From contig NC_052354.1 of NCBI RefSeq assembly GCF_009727055.1, positions 45,072,784-45,136,783 on the forward strand: 64,000 nucleotides of DNA. Reading direction: 5' to 3'. Positions within the stretch are counted from its first letter, which is position 1. Each line of letters opens with the position of its first letter. The DNA is from Benincasa hispida. Its lineage: Eukaryota > Streptophyta > Magnoliopsida > Cucurbitales > Cucurbitaceae. This document shows positions 46,055 through 58,139 of this stretch, in pieces. The translations under genes and the position numbers were made by a program. The notes under the pieces are model-generated. The model had not been told where the DNA came from and did no database searches. It was given only the letters and a program-made list of their open reading frames with translations.

Positions 46055-49000
46055 TCAATGAGTTTTTGACCTTACCTCGAACTGAGAGCTGAAAGAGAAA
46101 AGTTTTCTTTGTTCATCAGTTGGATTCAACAACCACTGGCAGAACATCACTGCCGCTCCAACAACGGATAGCAGTGACAGCATCGCTAGAAATCCGAAAT
46201 GTGAAGTATCATTGGCAATTATTGCAACTCCCAACATTATAGACTCTGCCAAACTAGCGACTGAGACCTCTGTTGATGCAATGAGGTTCGTTTTGGATGA
46301 TGGAATACCAGTTTGAAGAATCTGTTGCCCTACAACATTATATGACATGTGTCCCAACCTAGATAAAACCTGCATGTAGGAAAATTATTTAGGAAAACAA
46401 AAGATAAAAAGATTATCCGATGCATCAAATTTTGAGCTAATAGCAGCATCAATTAGAATGTTAAGGTTTCATTAACATCCTATAAGCAAGATGAGCCAAA
46501 TCTTCTCCTCTTATGAATAATAATAACTTAGATTGCAGATAGTGAAATTTCGAATATAAACAAGCTAATTTATGGACAACAATTATCTAAAATCAGATTA
46601 GCTTGTCCAACTGGAAGTGATTCTGTATAGGGGTTAGATTCTTACAATCATAGATAAGAAGAAAAGAAGAGGGCTCTGCCGGGAAAGAGACCCGCTCAAG
46701 TACACAGCAACAGCAACTGTAAGAAGTGCAGCCTGAAATATTAATCCAACTGCTCCAGCCTGACAAATGTAACTAGGAAGTGCGTGAGACAATGTCCAAG
46801 ATATAGAACCACATGTAATTAAGAGAATAAACACGGAAGAAAATCTGACCTTCAAAATTCCAAATTGCCTGACCAAATTTGCGGATACAAAGGTTGCAGT
46901 AACACCCATGAAAGCACATAATCCACTAAAACCACCAATTATTGATGGACTAAGACCTGTAAGTCAATACCAACCAAAAGCAAAAATTTTGCCATTCAAA
47001 ACCGAAGAACAAAGTTTCAGAAAGTAAGTCAAGGAATAGACATAATCTTTGCTGGAATACGAGTTCTAAATAAAGGAGTTTTGGGGCTTTCGGCAGCGGT
47101 ATGGTCATTGATGCAGTAGTTAGGAATTAGGATCCACCAACTTTTCAAGGATCAAGGAATTAAATTATTTGTTGTACAGCAATCTGTTAACGTGATCTAG
47201 CTAAGGTTTTATACGAATAACAATGCTAATGGTTCTATAAGAGGTGGGTACATGTTGAAGCTGCACCTGCTTGGAAGAACAAATTTAAAAATATGATAAT
47301 CATAGAGTATGGAGTCGTAAATATACCTTGCTGAGTTAAGAATGCTGTCATCAAACTGCCAGGAGCAAGGACAGCATTGAAGTAGAGGAGCACATAGGCA
47401 AGGCTTGCAGGAAGTGCTGGTTGCTGCAAGTACTCCTTCCATCCATTTTTAATAACTTCTACACCCACATCCACTGAAAGCACAAAAACTAATATTAGAA
47501 AGAAAAATCTATCAGAATGCCTTCATTTAGGTTACATAATGGTTAGTGAAGGTTTACTTATACTCTCAGCACCAAGTGAAGATACTTCAGTAGGATCACC
47601 GCAACAAGTTTGCAAACATTTTGCACGATCAAGAACACCAGTGGAGAGTTGGTTGGTTAACCACGTAAGTAGAACCTAGCAAAACACGGTAACAATTAAC
47701 AAACTTACATCTCATAAAATATCTAATTAACATGGGAACAAGTAATTACCACTACTGGCAAGGACCATAACATTAAACCCGCAGCGAACTTCAAGCAAGT
47801 TACTGGGTCATACTTAGATAAGATAATGCCAAACAAAGATGCTCCAACTATCTGCACATTAAGAATACCCTAGTCAATTGAGTGCAAGTTTTCATATAGA
47901 TACTCCGATCACAAACTCAGGAACTCTGTTTAACAGACGTAGGGGACAGATATAAGGTGAATGCCTAAATGGTAACTTTTTGTTCAATTGCATGCCATTT
48001 CTGATTAACAAACAGAAAATCAAGATTTCATGGAGCTGGAAAAGAACCTTAGTTCAGAAGCACCATTTACCTCACAGAGAAGGTCAATTCTACTAAGAAC
48101 AGCATTAGCTTCTGCAAGTGCAATAGGCCTATTGATTCCAGCTAACTGTACATCAAAACAGTACGCTGGTTTTAAAGACATATCTTGAATAAAAAGGATA
48201 CAAATAATTTATAAACCTACCAACACAACCCAATCACGCTCCATAGCAACACCCAGTGCTATTCCAGATAGCCTCTCTATGGCACCAGCAAAAATCAGTG
48301 TTATAAACCAAGGCTGGAGAAGTATGGATGATGATGCAGCAGAATGTGGAACAGTATGGGCATAAATAACCATTGAAGCAGATAGCAATTGAGCAGCAGC
48401 CTGAAGAAAACAGAGAAACCTTAAATGTAATAAAAACCAGGCCAAATTCAATTTGAGTTCAATAATGGCTTCGGCTAGTTAAGTTCCACGTGTGCTCTAG
48501 TATCGGACTTCTGATATTAAGCATATTTGAATGTACAAAGATACCTGAACACAATTCAGGCAAGTATATGCAGGTACTCTGGGAAAATTATCCATAAACT
48601 TCCCGACCAAAGGACCTCCAACTATTAATGCAAGCTGTTGACACCTTTGACATATTAGAAAGCACTTCTCTTGCACCATAATTCAAACTGATTTATCTTG
48701 ATGAACAGCTAGTACCTTAGTAAAGAATCCCATAACTGCAACTGGTAAAAGACTAGGATGAAGCAATGCAATGGCAGAAGGCCAAGCAAAATTCCAAAGC
48801 TGTTCAACCAAATTGCCCGCGATACATGAGGCATATAAAGCTGTAAGATAAAAGTATTATTTATGGTTGGAAACAACTACCAGGCGGCAGGATCCATATA
48901 AAAGCCTTATTATAGTTCATATCTAAAAGTATCATAGTCAAACAATGGCTGAAACATCACTCTTACCATACAGTCCAGCCGGATGAGCTGGAGTCGCTGC

Positions 49001-49957
49001 AAGAACATTCTGCTCCTCCTCAGATAAAACCTACAATTACATAAACAGGGTTTAATGCCCGATTAACTGATTTGAACTATTATCTTCGAATCAAATGCAT
49101 TAAATCATAGAGAAAAAGAAATTTCCAAGGCAGCATACAGGCAAAGTTGTCAAAAGACTATCGACATAAGTCCCTTCGGTCAATAAACTAAGAGGTTCTG
49201 TCTGTAGAGTCAAAGTATCAGCCTCAAGGAATCCAGAATTCAATTGCACAATTGCAAGTGAACAATCAGCTTCTACAGAAGATAAAGCTTCTTGCACATC
49301 ATCTTCTACAGCAACTTGATCGAATTGTACATCGGAGTTGGTTATTGAACATTTTGAAATGACTCTCTGAAGCCTAAAGCCAAAAATTTCCAGTACAGAG
49401 ATAGTTAATCACCAATCCCAACATAAAAACAATATTTCAAGATTAACTAAAGGGAGTTGGTGAACATAAATGTATTACAATTTGAAGGTAGATAAAAGAT
49501 ATGACCAATTGACCTAAGTTGCTGTACTTTCATTATCTCATAACATGATAATGGATCCAATTAAAATGCAAAGCACAAACCTAAGGCTCCTCAGTTGCAC
49601 AAAACTCTATTTCACCAACCAGAACATTCAAACTCTTAACTCACATGATCAATTGTTATATGAGCAACAGAAATATTTAGCAGCTAAGTCATTAGCTAAG
49701 CTAAGGTATAACAGACAACAAATGCACCTACGTCAAGCTCCCTCTTACAGTTACAATATAATTCATTTTATCGCAGGTGGGCATTACCGGGAGCTGGAAG
49801 AAATGCAAGTCTGATTCAGATTCTTCAACCGTCGGCAAGAAACGAAGCGATAGCGAACTCTAGAAGAATGCGACGATAAAGAAACTTCACGAATTGAAAA
49901 TTTGAAACAACTGAAAGAGTGGGTCTGACTGAGCGCAAGAGTGTAACCAATAGCCAT
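46055..49957 (-). CDS. IREG3: Chloroplast-type ferroportin IREG3/FPN3 (solute carrier family 40 member 3), 611 aa
   Basis: Ferroportin-family transporter of the plastid-targeted plant branch (Arabidopsis MAR1/IREG3/FPN3, tied to organelle iron handling and aminoglycoside sensitivity). Coding exons: 49788-49957, 49139-49373, 48967-49030, 48716-48840, 48545-48634, 48221-48400, 48071-48145, 47750-47851, 47564-47675, 47327-47473, 46850-46956, 46646-46759, 46055-46369; GT-AG borders, 612 codons with stop. The first 57 residues are Ser/Arg-rich with few acidic residues, as in a transit peptide. An acidic linker (about 58-150) follows, then about ten hydrophobic helices (for example [57 protein letters not shown]). 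The last exon ends QFEVRSKTH; a canonical donor (GAG|GTAAGG) sits inside its last codons, so the true C-terminus could differ. Length is normal for the family. Confidence 0.93.
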
Positions 49958-51615
49958 GGCTTCTGCTGCTGCTGCTTTTGCTTCAAGTTCAAGCTCCCAA
50001 ACTTGAAGAGCCTACAAATGGAGTTTTCCCCACTCATGCAGCCCTTCAAGCGCAAATCAGCAACTGGGTTTTCTTCAAACACATGAAAAAAGAATTCCCA
50101 CAACGATTTCCTTACCAAAATCAAAACCCCTCAACTCAAATCCTAATGGGCAATCGAAAATGCTTGAAATTGGAACCAACCCACAATCTGATTCTTGTTG
50201 AATTATATGGGTTGAGAAGTTTTGTGGGGAATGGATGGTTTTCAGAATGGAAAAGAAGCTGGGAAAGAACCTTATCCTTGTGGTGTCTGATTTTGGTTCT
50301 GAGTAGCATCCAGCGGAGGGTTCAAAGCTTTGGGGCGTAAGATCATTTTAAGCCTCAAGTTAGGTGTGATTCGGAGACACTGGGGTTCGTGGGCCATTAG
50401 AAATTTACAATTTGGATTGCGTAAACAAGTTTACAAAGGAAATTGAGATGGAAATTAAGATGGAAATTAACGAGCGTTCATAATGGAGGCTGGAGCTTGA
50501 TTTGATTGAATCCTTGTTGTACTGGTTTAAAAATATCTTGAGCTTTTTTTTTTTTTTTTTTGGTGATTTTGAGATTATCAAACATAAATCGACGTCCCAT
50601 TTTGGGTGAGTGTTAAGTTTTTAGCGGTTATGTTTGAATGTATTAACGCCAATCCTAGCAAAACTAGTTCAAAAAGACATTTTTTTCCACTACGGAATAA
50701 ATTCCTTTCGTCTTTTTATGTCTGATTTTCATTTGTTCGTTAAATTTTTATTACAGGTTTAATCTTAACTTTCGAGTTTAATTTTCATTTGATTTATATG
50801 TTTCGAGATTTTATATTTTTACTTTTAAATAATAAGTTTTGTTTTTATTTGATTGTGAGATTTTGACTCATACTTTTAATTTAACTTTTCATTAACCATC
50901 GCTCTTGATTATTAATTGAAAAGATTTAAAAGAATTATAATCAATTAGTTATCACTAATTTTTCATCCATATAAAAAATTATTTATAATTTATTAACTTA
51001 AAATTAACACCAAATATCAAAGTAAATATTAACATAAATTTAGGGATAAAAGTGAATATTGAAACATATGGATTAAATGAAAACTAAAATCAAAACATAG
51101 GGGTAAAAATGTAACATGTTGAAATCTTGGAACCAAATTGAAATCAAACTAAACTCGACATAACATTTAGGGATAGAAATGTAACATTTTGAAATTTAGA
51201 AACCAAATAAAAACTATCTCAAAACTTTAGCACTAAAAAGTATTTCCTTAATATATTAGGTGGATAAAACATTTACGTGATTTTGTTATGAATTTAGATG
51301 TTCACTCACAATTCACATGTTATTGAACTAATTTTTTTTAAAGATTTATTTGGTCGTTTGAACTTTAAAATATATCTAATAAATCTTAAAGTTAAAAGTG
51401 AAACAAATTTTTTAGACATAAAATTCAATTTATGTTTAATAGATCAATTATTATTATTTTTTTTAAAATAATATGTTAATTCTTATTAGACACAAACTTA
51501 TCACATTTTGATGTTCTTATCCATTGAAATTTTTACAATGGATAGAGATCAAATCATCTAATTTTAATACAAACTTGAAAACTTAGGAACTAAACTTGTA
51601 ATTTGATCAAATCAT
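49958..51615. other. Promoter side of the ferroportin gene, then AT-rich intergenic DNA
   Basis: 49958 to about 50400 is the 5' flank of the minus-strand ferroportin gene. The plus-strand open frame at 49978-50340 is antisense/upstream sequence without a recognisable domain, although its composition is gene-like. 50540-51600 is AT-rich with a T18 run near 50547. Phrases such as GGAACCAAATTGAAATCAAA and AGAAACCAAATAAAAACTAT with GGGATAGAAATGTAACATTT recur, suggesting an old inverted-repeat element. No gene seen. Confidence 0.5.
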
Positions 51616-51620
51616 CTAGT

Positions 51621-52008
51621 TGAAGGGATTGAACCCCAACGCAGAAGTGATTTGTCGCTTTTGTTTTTTATTTGGAACACGAAAAATTTACAGAATTAAA
51701 TTAAACACACAAAGAAATAGAGACATCACAAGTTGTTCATTCAAGGTTAAGCATAAAAAGGACTTTAGAGGAATTACCTTTGAAGACCATTCTTCACTTC
51801 TTCAAACCTTCTCCTCCAACAATTGGAATGCCTCCAAAAAAATCTTCCTCATTATGACTCTGACAAAAACCAGCTTGTGGGAGCCTCTTTCGAGAGATTG
51901 GGGGAATTTGGTGGAGATGATCTTCAGAGAAACTTTTTCTGTAACACGAGAGCTTGGGATTGAGAAGAGAATTAACTTTTTTTTTGTTCTTCAGAGAACC
52001 ACACATAC

Positions 52009-52043
<35 letters not shown>

Positions 52044-53377
52044 AATAGAAATCCTATGTGAATGGGAAATAACTTCTCACTTCTCTTTTTCTATCTCCCA
52101 CTCCCTATAGGAGAGTTATTTAATTAGATTAAATATGATTAATTTAATTTAATTAAGTTATTAATTAATTAAATATCTCATATTTAATTAAATAAATATT
52201 TGAATCATATTTAAATATTTATGTATCTCATAGCCTATAGTTTTAATATGAATCTTATTCACATTAACCTTTAATCTATATTTTTAATATGAATTTCATT
52301 CATATTAACTTTTAATTTATAGTTTAATATGAATCTTATTCATATTAATTTGTTATTTGAATCATATTCAAATATATTACACCTCCCATATTATATAGTT
52401 TAATTCAGAATTAACTGTATATTATATTGTATCTATATACAATTAAGATATTATCCCTAACTTAATTTGAACACTTCAAATTATTCTTTCAAAATATTGG
52501 TCCTTGTTAATTTGTTGTGAGCTAGCAAGGGGATATAATAGACCTACAGGTTATAAGCTCTAACGGTCCGAGATTAATTAATTAAACTATTTAATTAAAT
52601 TAATCAAAATTCATTAATTATAGGGCAAATCACTATAGACCAACAATTGCACTCTTATGCACTGTAGGACATGTTGTGTCCATGGATATAACTATTACAC
52701 TTAAGACAATCCTTCACGATTTGTTTGGAATTACAGTTGGGTTAATTGTCTGTTTTACTCCTATAATTACCTCTTAATCCTTAAGAACCACTGATCCTCT
52801 AATGAATAATTTGTTTATGGTTCAACTATAAATCAAGTCCCTCTCGGGCCAGTGAGAGGGTGAGGCCTTATTGTTCAAGTCCGGAAGTCAACACTTAATT
52901 AAACTACTCATTGACTTGGGCCACTCTCATCTATGTAAATCAAAGGACGAGCCCTAATATACATGGGTTCATAATCGTTTAGGAATCAGATCGAGTTACA
53001 TATGATCATCCTATAAAATGCTAATCTCTTCAATTAACGAAATTACAAATATAGATTAATTTTTTCGCGGTTTATTCTTATACAAACTCTTTGTATATGA
53101 TATCTCATACTCGCATGTTTCCACATGAATGATTTGGATCACATCATTTGTAACAATTACAAAGTGGGTCGTATTTACAGTGTTACCAGGACAAGACACC
53201 AAACCTTATCCATATACTATAGACCCTTTAGGTTATTACTCAAATATGATCCACCTATATGTCAACTACATATTATTCAAGTATCATGAAATAATCTTGG
53301 ATTTTTACTGTGATGGATAATTCATAAATACTACATTAAATAATTAATTACGAGGCTTTAGGACACAAATTTCAACA
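51621..53377 (-). mobile_element. Solo LTR (Copia type), 1757 bp, inverted, with perfect 5-bp target duplication
   Basis: On the minus strand it starts TGTTGAAATTTGTGTCCTAA and ends CAATCCCTTCA. CTAGT flanks both sides exactly (51616-51620 and 53378-53382). It shares the backbone of the other LTRs in this window: a GACCTGTAGG/GGACCGTTAGAGC region, AGTCAATGAGT, GGTTCTTAAGG and a GAAGACCATTCTTCACTTCT stretch near its 3' end. It contains an A-tract of about 32 bases at 52009-52040. No internal coding region. It is diverged from the 38644 copy, so the insertions were separate. Confidence 0.85.
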
Positions 53378-53504
53378 CTAGTACCATCTAAGATGTCTAT
53401 GGTTTGATCTTCATTCGTGCAATTATTGAACAAAAACAATATTGAGTATAAAGGGTTCAAAATAATGAATGAGCGAGAAATGAGTGTAGAAATTATAACA
53501 TTTA

Positions 53505-53672
53505 GGGGGTGTTTGACTCACTAACATGAGTTGAGTTGAGTTGGTATACCATACCAATTCAATGTTTGGCCCACCAACTTTAAATATTGGTGGAGTTGAG
53601 TTGGTATATTTTACTAACTCACCCCAATGCTCTTTTCTTCCAAAGTTTTCATTGGCTTTATCCATTAACAAC
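53505..53672 (+). mobile_element. Terminal module of a TIR element, copy 2
   Basis: Begins right after TTA (53502-53504) with GGGGGTGTTTGACTCACTAA, then CATGAGTTGAGTTGAGTTGG and TTTGGCCCACCAACTTTAAA. It matches the 37823-37985 module along its length and loses similarity at the same point, where copy 1 enters the minisatellite. The other end of the element was not found. Confidence 0.6.
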
Positions 53673-54634
53673 TATTGTTGTTTGATAATTTGTAGAAATA
53701 CAAGTTATTGTTCTCTTAAAATTGGAATAATTAGGGTTACATAATGAGAAATATATTCATTACAGTAGAAAAACACTGAAATTGTCTATACACATTCAAC
53801 GTATACAAAAGCATTCCTTTGAATAAAATTGCACCACCTGATATCTTGTAACACATGAATTAAGAAAAATTCACTAAGTATTGCAGAGAAGCTGACGCAT
53901 GGAGTCATGAGTCGAACATCACCTAATGTAGAGTAGATACATTACACTCATGTACTTATTGTCAAATCACAAGTTGCAAGTATGGCAGATGTGACAAGTA
54001 GCACCTGAACCAATCAGAGCAGAAGGCGGTTGAAGCAAGGTATGGAATTTAATGCTGTTAGAACCAAGTTGTTAAGTTGAAATTGCCTATAAAAAGGGAA
54101 GCTGCTGACCAAGAAAGGGGTTACATAGCTGCACAATTAGATAGTTAGAGAGAATTCACTGTACATACTTAGAAGTAGAGCTTCAACCGTCTGCAAGAGA
54201 GAAAGATATTGACGATAGCCATTTCCACCGTTGATCAAGGAGATGCTACCGGAAAGATGCTAAAAATAGATTATGTTAAAAAAAGAACTTGAACGCATCA
54301 AAATATACATGGTTTAGCAGATACTACTCCCAACCCTATTTTAATTCATTGTTTAAACAAAGGCTTGCTATTTGTAGTTGAGGAGTCAACGAATACCATT
54401 CTAACACATATTCCATTTTGCCAACGCATCCATTTACTCCAGCATCCTATTTCTTGTGTACATGCTATAGTTAGTGTAGTTGATATATTCCACATCTACT
54501 CTTAATTAGAAGCCCACTTCAAAAAGTTCACTAAGCCATTTCACATTAGTTTATACTAAATCCATTGCATTCGACCCTGGACTTACCAGAAAACTTGAGT
54601 TGGATTTATACTTAGGCCCTTCTCAAGAAAACTT
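53673..54634. other. Probable fragment of another LTR retrotransposon and unassigned DNA
   Basis: 53880-54250 has LTR-like character: CCTATAAAAAGGGAAGCTGC (a strong TATA box) followed by GATAGTTAGAGAGAATTCAC and TGTACATACTTAGAAG, as in Copia LTR promoter/R regions. No boundaries or target duplication could be set. 54290-54630 has no recognised domain. Confidence 0.4.
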
Positions 54635-55205
54635 TGTTGGGGTTGATGCCTTAAATCTCGTAGGGTCCTATAGTTTGTAATTGTATTATACAAACATTTT
54701 ATTCATGTAATAAAATATGTGATATTTTATTCAAAATTAGTTGCATTAACCACAAACCAATAAACTAACATCCAAGGTTATCTTTGTAGCTTAAACATTT
54801 ATGTAGAGACATACAAGTTGATCATTTTTAAGTGATAACCTATATGGTCTGTAATAGATGGATAAGGCTGGATACCTTATCCTGGTGACATCACGAGTAT
54901 GACCTACTTTGTAGATGTTACAATTGTTGTAAAGTGCTACAAATGATCTGATCCTGATCATTTATTGTTCATTAGAGAGATCAGTGGTACTTAAAGAGTT
55001 AGATGTAATTACATGGGCAAAACAATAATTTTAGTCCAACTATACTTACGAGCAATTTGTAAAGGGTCAACGTATTATTGACTGGTTATATCCAATTGAC
55101 ACAGAAATATATCTGTAGTGCGAAGAGTGCAGTTGTCGGTCTTTAATAGTGTGCTCGACAGTTAATGGATGGTGAATAATTTAATTAAAAGAGTTTAATT
55201 AATTA
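54635..55205 (+). mobile_element. Truncated Copia-type LTR fragment, 5' end
   Basis: Starts TGTTGGGGTTGATGCCTTAA and follows the LTR backbone (GTAGAGACATACAAGTTGAT, GGATACCTTATCCTGGTGAC, GTAAAGTGCTACAAATGATC, GTGCAGTTGTCGGTCTTTAA). Similarity breaks off after AATTATTCACATATAGTTGG, where unrelated GTGAAACCCGGATCTCAAAT begins. Opposite in orientation to the element at 55923 onward. Confidence 0.7.
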
Positions 55206-55500
55206 TTCACATATAGTTGGTGTGAAACCCGGATCTCAAATTCCCTACTTAAGTAGGTAATTAAGGAAAATTAGCTAAGTATAAGTTAAATCTTATGTTG
55301 AAGGGAAGGAAAATTCTAAGTATTGGAATAGACTTTTGAGTAGCTTTGAATTGAGTCTTAACTAGTAAAAATTTGGCTAAGTATGAAGTCAAAGAGAGAC
55401 CATGAATTTGGTGTCAGGAAGCATTAACGCATAAGGCTCTAATAAGGCCAAGTTTGTAGAGGTTATAAAGGATTAAGTATTGAAACCAAGGACAACCATG
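55206..55500. other. Unassigned repeat-like DNA between LTR remnants
   Basis: Begins TGTGAAACCCGGATCTCAAA. No open frame or recognised element. Leads into the GATGGGC minisatellite. Confidence 0.4.
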
Positions 55501-55922
55501 CGTTGAACTTGTGAGATATGGACGCATGTTGGCCGAAGCGTTGGCATGAGGCGCTGCCCAGGTGTTGGCATGACAAAGGCTGCTCATGCGTTAGGGCGAG
55601 AGGGTTAGACGATGAGCGTAAGGCTTGGGCATTGAGACTGGGCATGCACACTAACTAGTATGCGGTGATGGGCGTAAGCACTATACGATGGGCACTGGCG
55701 CTAGATAATGGGCATAAGTGCTAGACGATGAGCAAAAGCGAGAGCGCCAGATGATGAGCGAGAGCGAGATCACTAGACGATGAGCTATGCGATGGGCACA
55801 AAACTAGACGATTGAGGCTGGGCATGCGTTGATGCAGCTAGACGATGAGCTATATGATAGGTGCAACAACTACACGATGAAGCTATACGATGGGCCAAGC
55901 TATGATGGGCGCATAGTGTAGC
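55500..55922 (+). repeat. Degenerate minisatellite with cores GACGATGAGC and GATGGGC
   Basis: CTAGACGATGAGC, CTATACGATGGGC, AGATAATGGGC and CAGATGATGAGC occur more than ten times at about 15-35 base spacing, mixed with GCATGCGTTG and GCGAGAGCG variants. It abuts the left end of the inverted Copia element. Confidence 0.75.
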
Positions 55923-58016
55923 TGAAAGAAATCAGACATGAGGATTTCCATGAGCAGTGGAAGGATCATTCTAAATTCCATTCGAAATTGAACACTAACA
56001 ATTACAGTCAATAAATGGAAACTAACAGGTCATATACAAGAAGAAATTACAGCATGCTTTAAGAGAGAGTCAAGGGATAGAGTATGCATACCTTTGAAGA
56101 ACCATTCTTCAAACTCCCTTGATCAATCTACAAGCATTCACGGCACAACAACACGAACGCAATGACCGGTGCACTGCACGATCAACAGCACGAACACCAC
56201 GAACACAAACCCAACGAATGGCCTCTAGAACCTCGATATCAATTGAGTTGAGTGAGGAAACCACCATAATTGTTACCTTGGTATTCTCATTGTGAGAATC
56301 AAGGAGTTGTGGACTCTATATGAACTTGGTTAGAGGAAGAGACTGGAGGAACAATAATCGTGTAAACGATCAAGCAAGTGGGAGATGGTATGTTGTCTAT
56401 CGTATAGACGATGTGCTTGATCGTGTAAAAGATGGTAGCCTATCGTATATACAATGCCACACAATCGTTTAGCTATAGCCAGCTGAGTGAACTATCGTAT
56501 AGTTAATGTCCACGATCGTTTAATCTCTTTACTTGCTATCGCTTAGTGAAACACTTTCATTTGATAGCTTTACTGTGAGCACTTTCCGAATTGAGTAACT
56601 CTCCAAAATTAGGAAAACATTTTTTCTTTTATCTCACGGTTACCATAAAACCACCAATAACCTCCCATTCAATTGGTTATTAGAGAAAAAGAGATAATTA
56701 TCAAATAGTTAATATTATTATAAATAAATATGTAACCAACTTACCATATTATATTTATAGCCTATAGTTTTAATATTTCATCTCATGAAACATATAAACC
56801 ATAGTTCTTTTTCTATTTTATGGTACTTAATATAAATTATATTTACATTAATCCTCCACTTGATGTATCTCATACATCATATCGATTATATCATATATAA
56901 TCGAATTTCCTCTTGTCAATTTGAACATTTCTAATTAATCCCAAAAACTGATTCTCAACTTGAATCCATTGAGCTACCAAGTGGATCTTATGGACCTATA
57001 GCTTGAAGCTCTAACAGTACATGAATAACTGATTAAACTCTTTAGTCACGGGATCCACCATTCGTTAACTGTCAGACATTCCACTAAAGACCGACAGTTG
57101 TACTCTCCTCACTATAGATATATATTGTGTCCATATCAACCAATCAACAGTGCGATAACCTTTCACAGATCGTTTGTAAGTATAATTGGGCCAATTCATC
57201 GTTTTGCCCCTATAGTTACATCTAACTCCTTAAGTACTACTGATTTCTTTAATGTACATAAGTCATAGTTCTACTATGACTGAGTTCTCTCTTCCAAAGA
57301 GAGACTGTGGCCACTATGTTCAAGATTTGGAATCAGCCCTCAAGGGAGCAATCTATCTACTTACCCCTGCTTTGGGGAAGGAGTGAATTCTATCTTGTGT
57401 AATTGAGTTCCCAGCTCCCCAATCAGACAAATCCCCTAAAACATAGGCTTGTTGAGTTGGCAATCTGGCCATTCTCACTCATACTAATAAAATGACCGCC
57501 CTCAAAGATAGAAGTTCCTAAAACACTCAGGATTAATGTCATGTCACCTATGATCGTTTAGGTGAGATGTAAGTCTTAAGTATCAACGATGTTATATAAA
57601 GAACTAGTCATCTTGTGGTCCGGTCTTATACAAATTCTTTGTATAGGATACCCTCATTCGCATGTGTCCACATGAATGGTCAGGATCAACCATCTGTAGT
57701 AGTTCACAACACTTGTAAACCTCTACAAAGCGGGCCGTATCCGTAGTGTCACCAGGATTAGGTACCCCTTCTTAATCCTTTTACTACAGACCTTTTTAGG
57801 TTATCACTTAAGGCATGATCCACTTGTATATCTCATATACATGCTTAAGTTTACATACAATAACCATGAAGCTTTGTTTATTGGATATGAGTAAATGCAA
57901 AATAAAATAGCTCTTATTTTATTCATAATAATGTGTTTCTTATTTTATTCATAACAATGTGTACACATGTTTACAAACTACGAGACTCCGGGAGAATTAG
58001 GACACCAATCTCAACA
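55923..58016 (-). repeat. 3' LTR of the inverted Copia element (about 2.1 kb)
   Basis: Starts on the minus strand with TGTTGAGATTGGTGTCCTAA at 58016, directly after the purine-rich tract. The other end (TGAAAGAAATCAGACATGAG at 55923 on the plus strand) is inferred by analogy with the solo LTR at 51621, where the shared CTTTGAAGA phrase lies a similar distance from the end. A block at 56340-56570 is dense in ATCGT(A/T)TA/TAAACGAT motifs. Confidence 0.7.
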
Positions 58017-58139
58017 ATCTCTCACTTGTCCAAATGCCTTGGGAGACTAATGTACAATACATGAAAAAATATAAGTACAATATACAATAAACTAAGGTAT
58101 ACTCTATACTATAGTATCATCTCCCACTTGCCCTAGACA

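Noticed and set aside
55500..55922. CRISPR-like array
   Set aside because: Spacing is irregular, repeats are degenerate with no unique spacers of constant length, and the DNA is plant nuclear.
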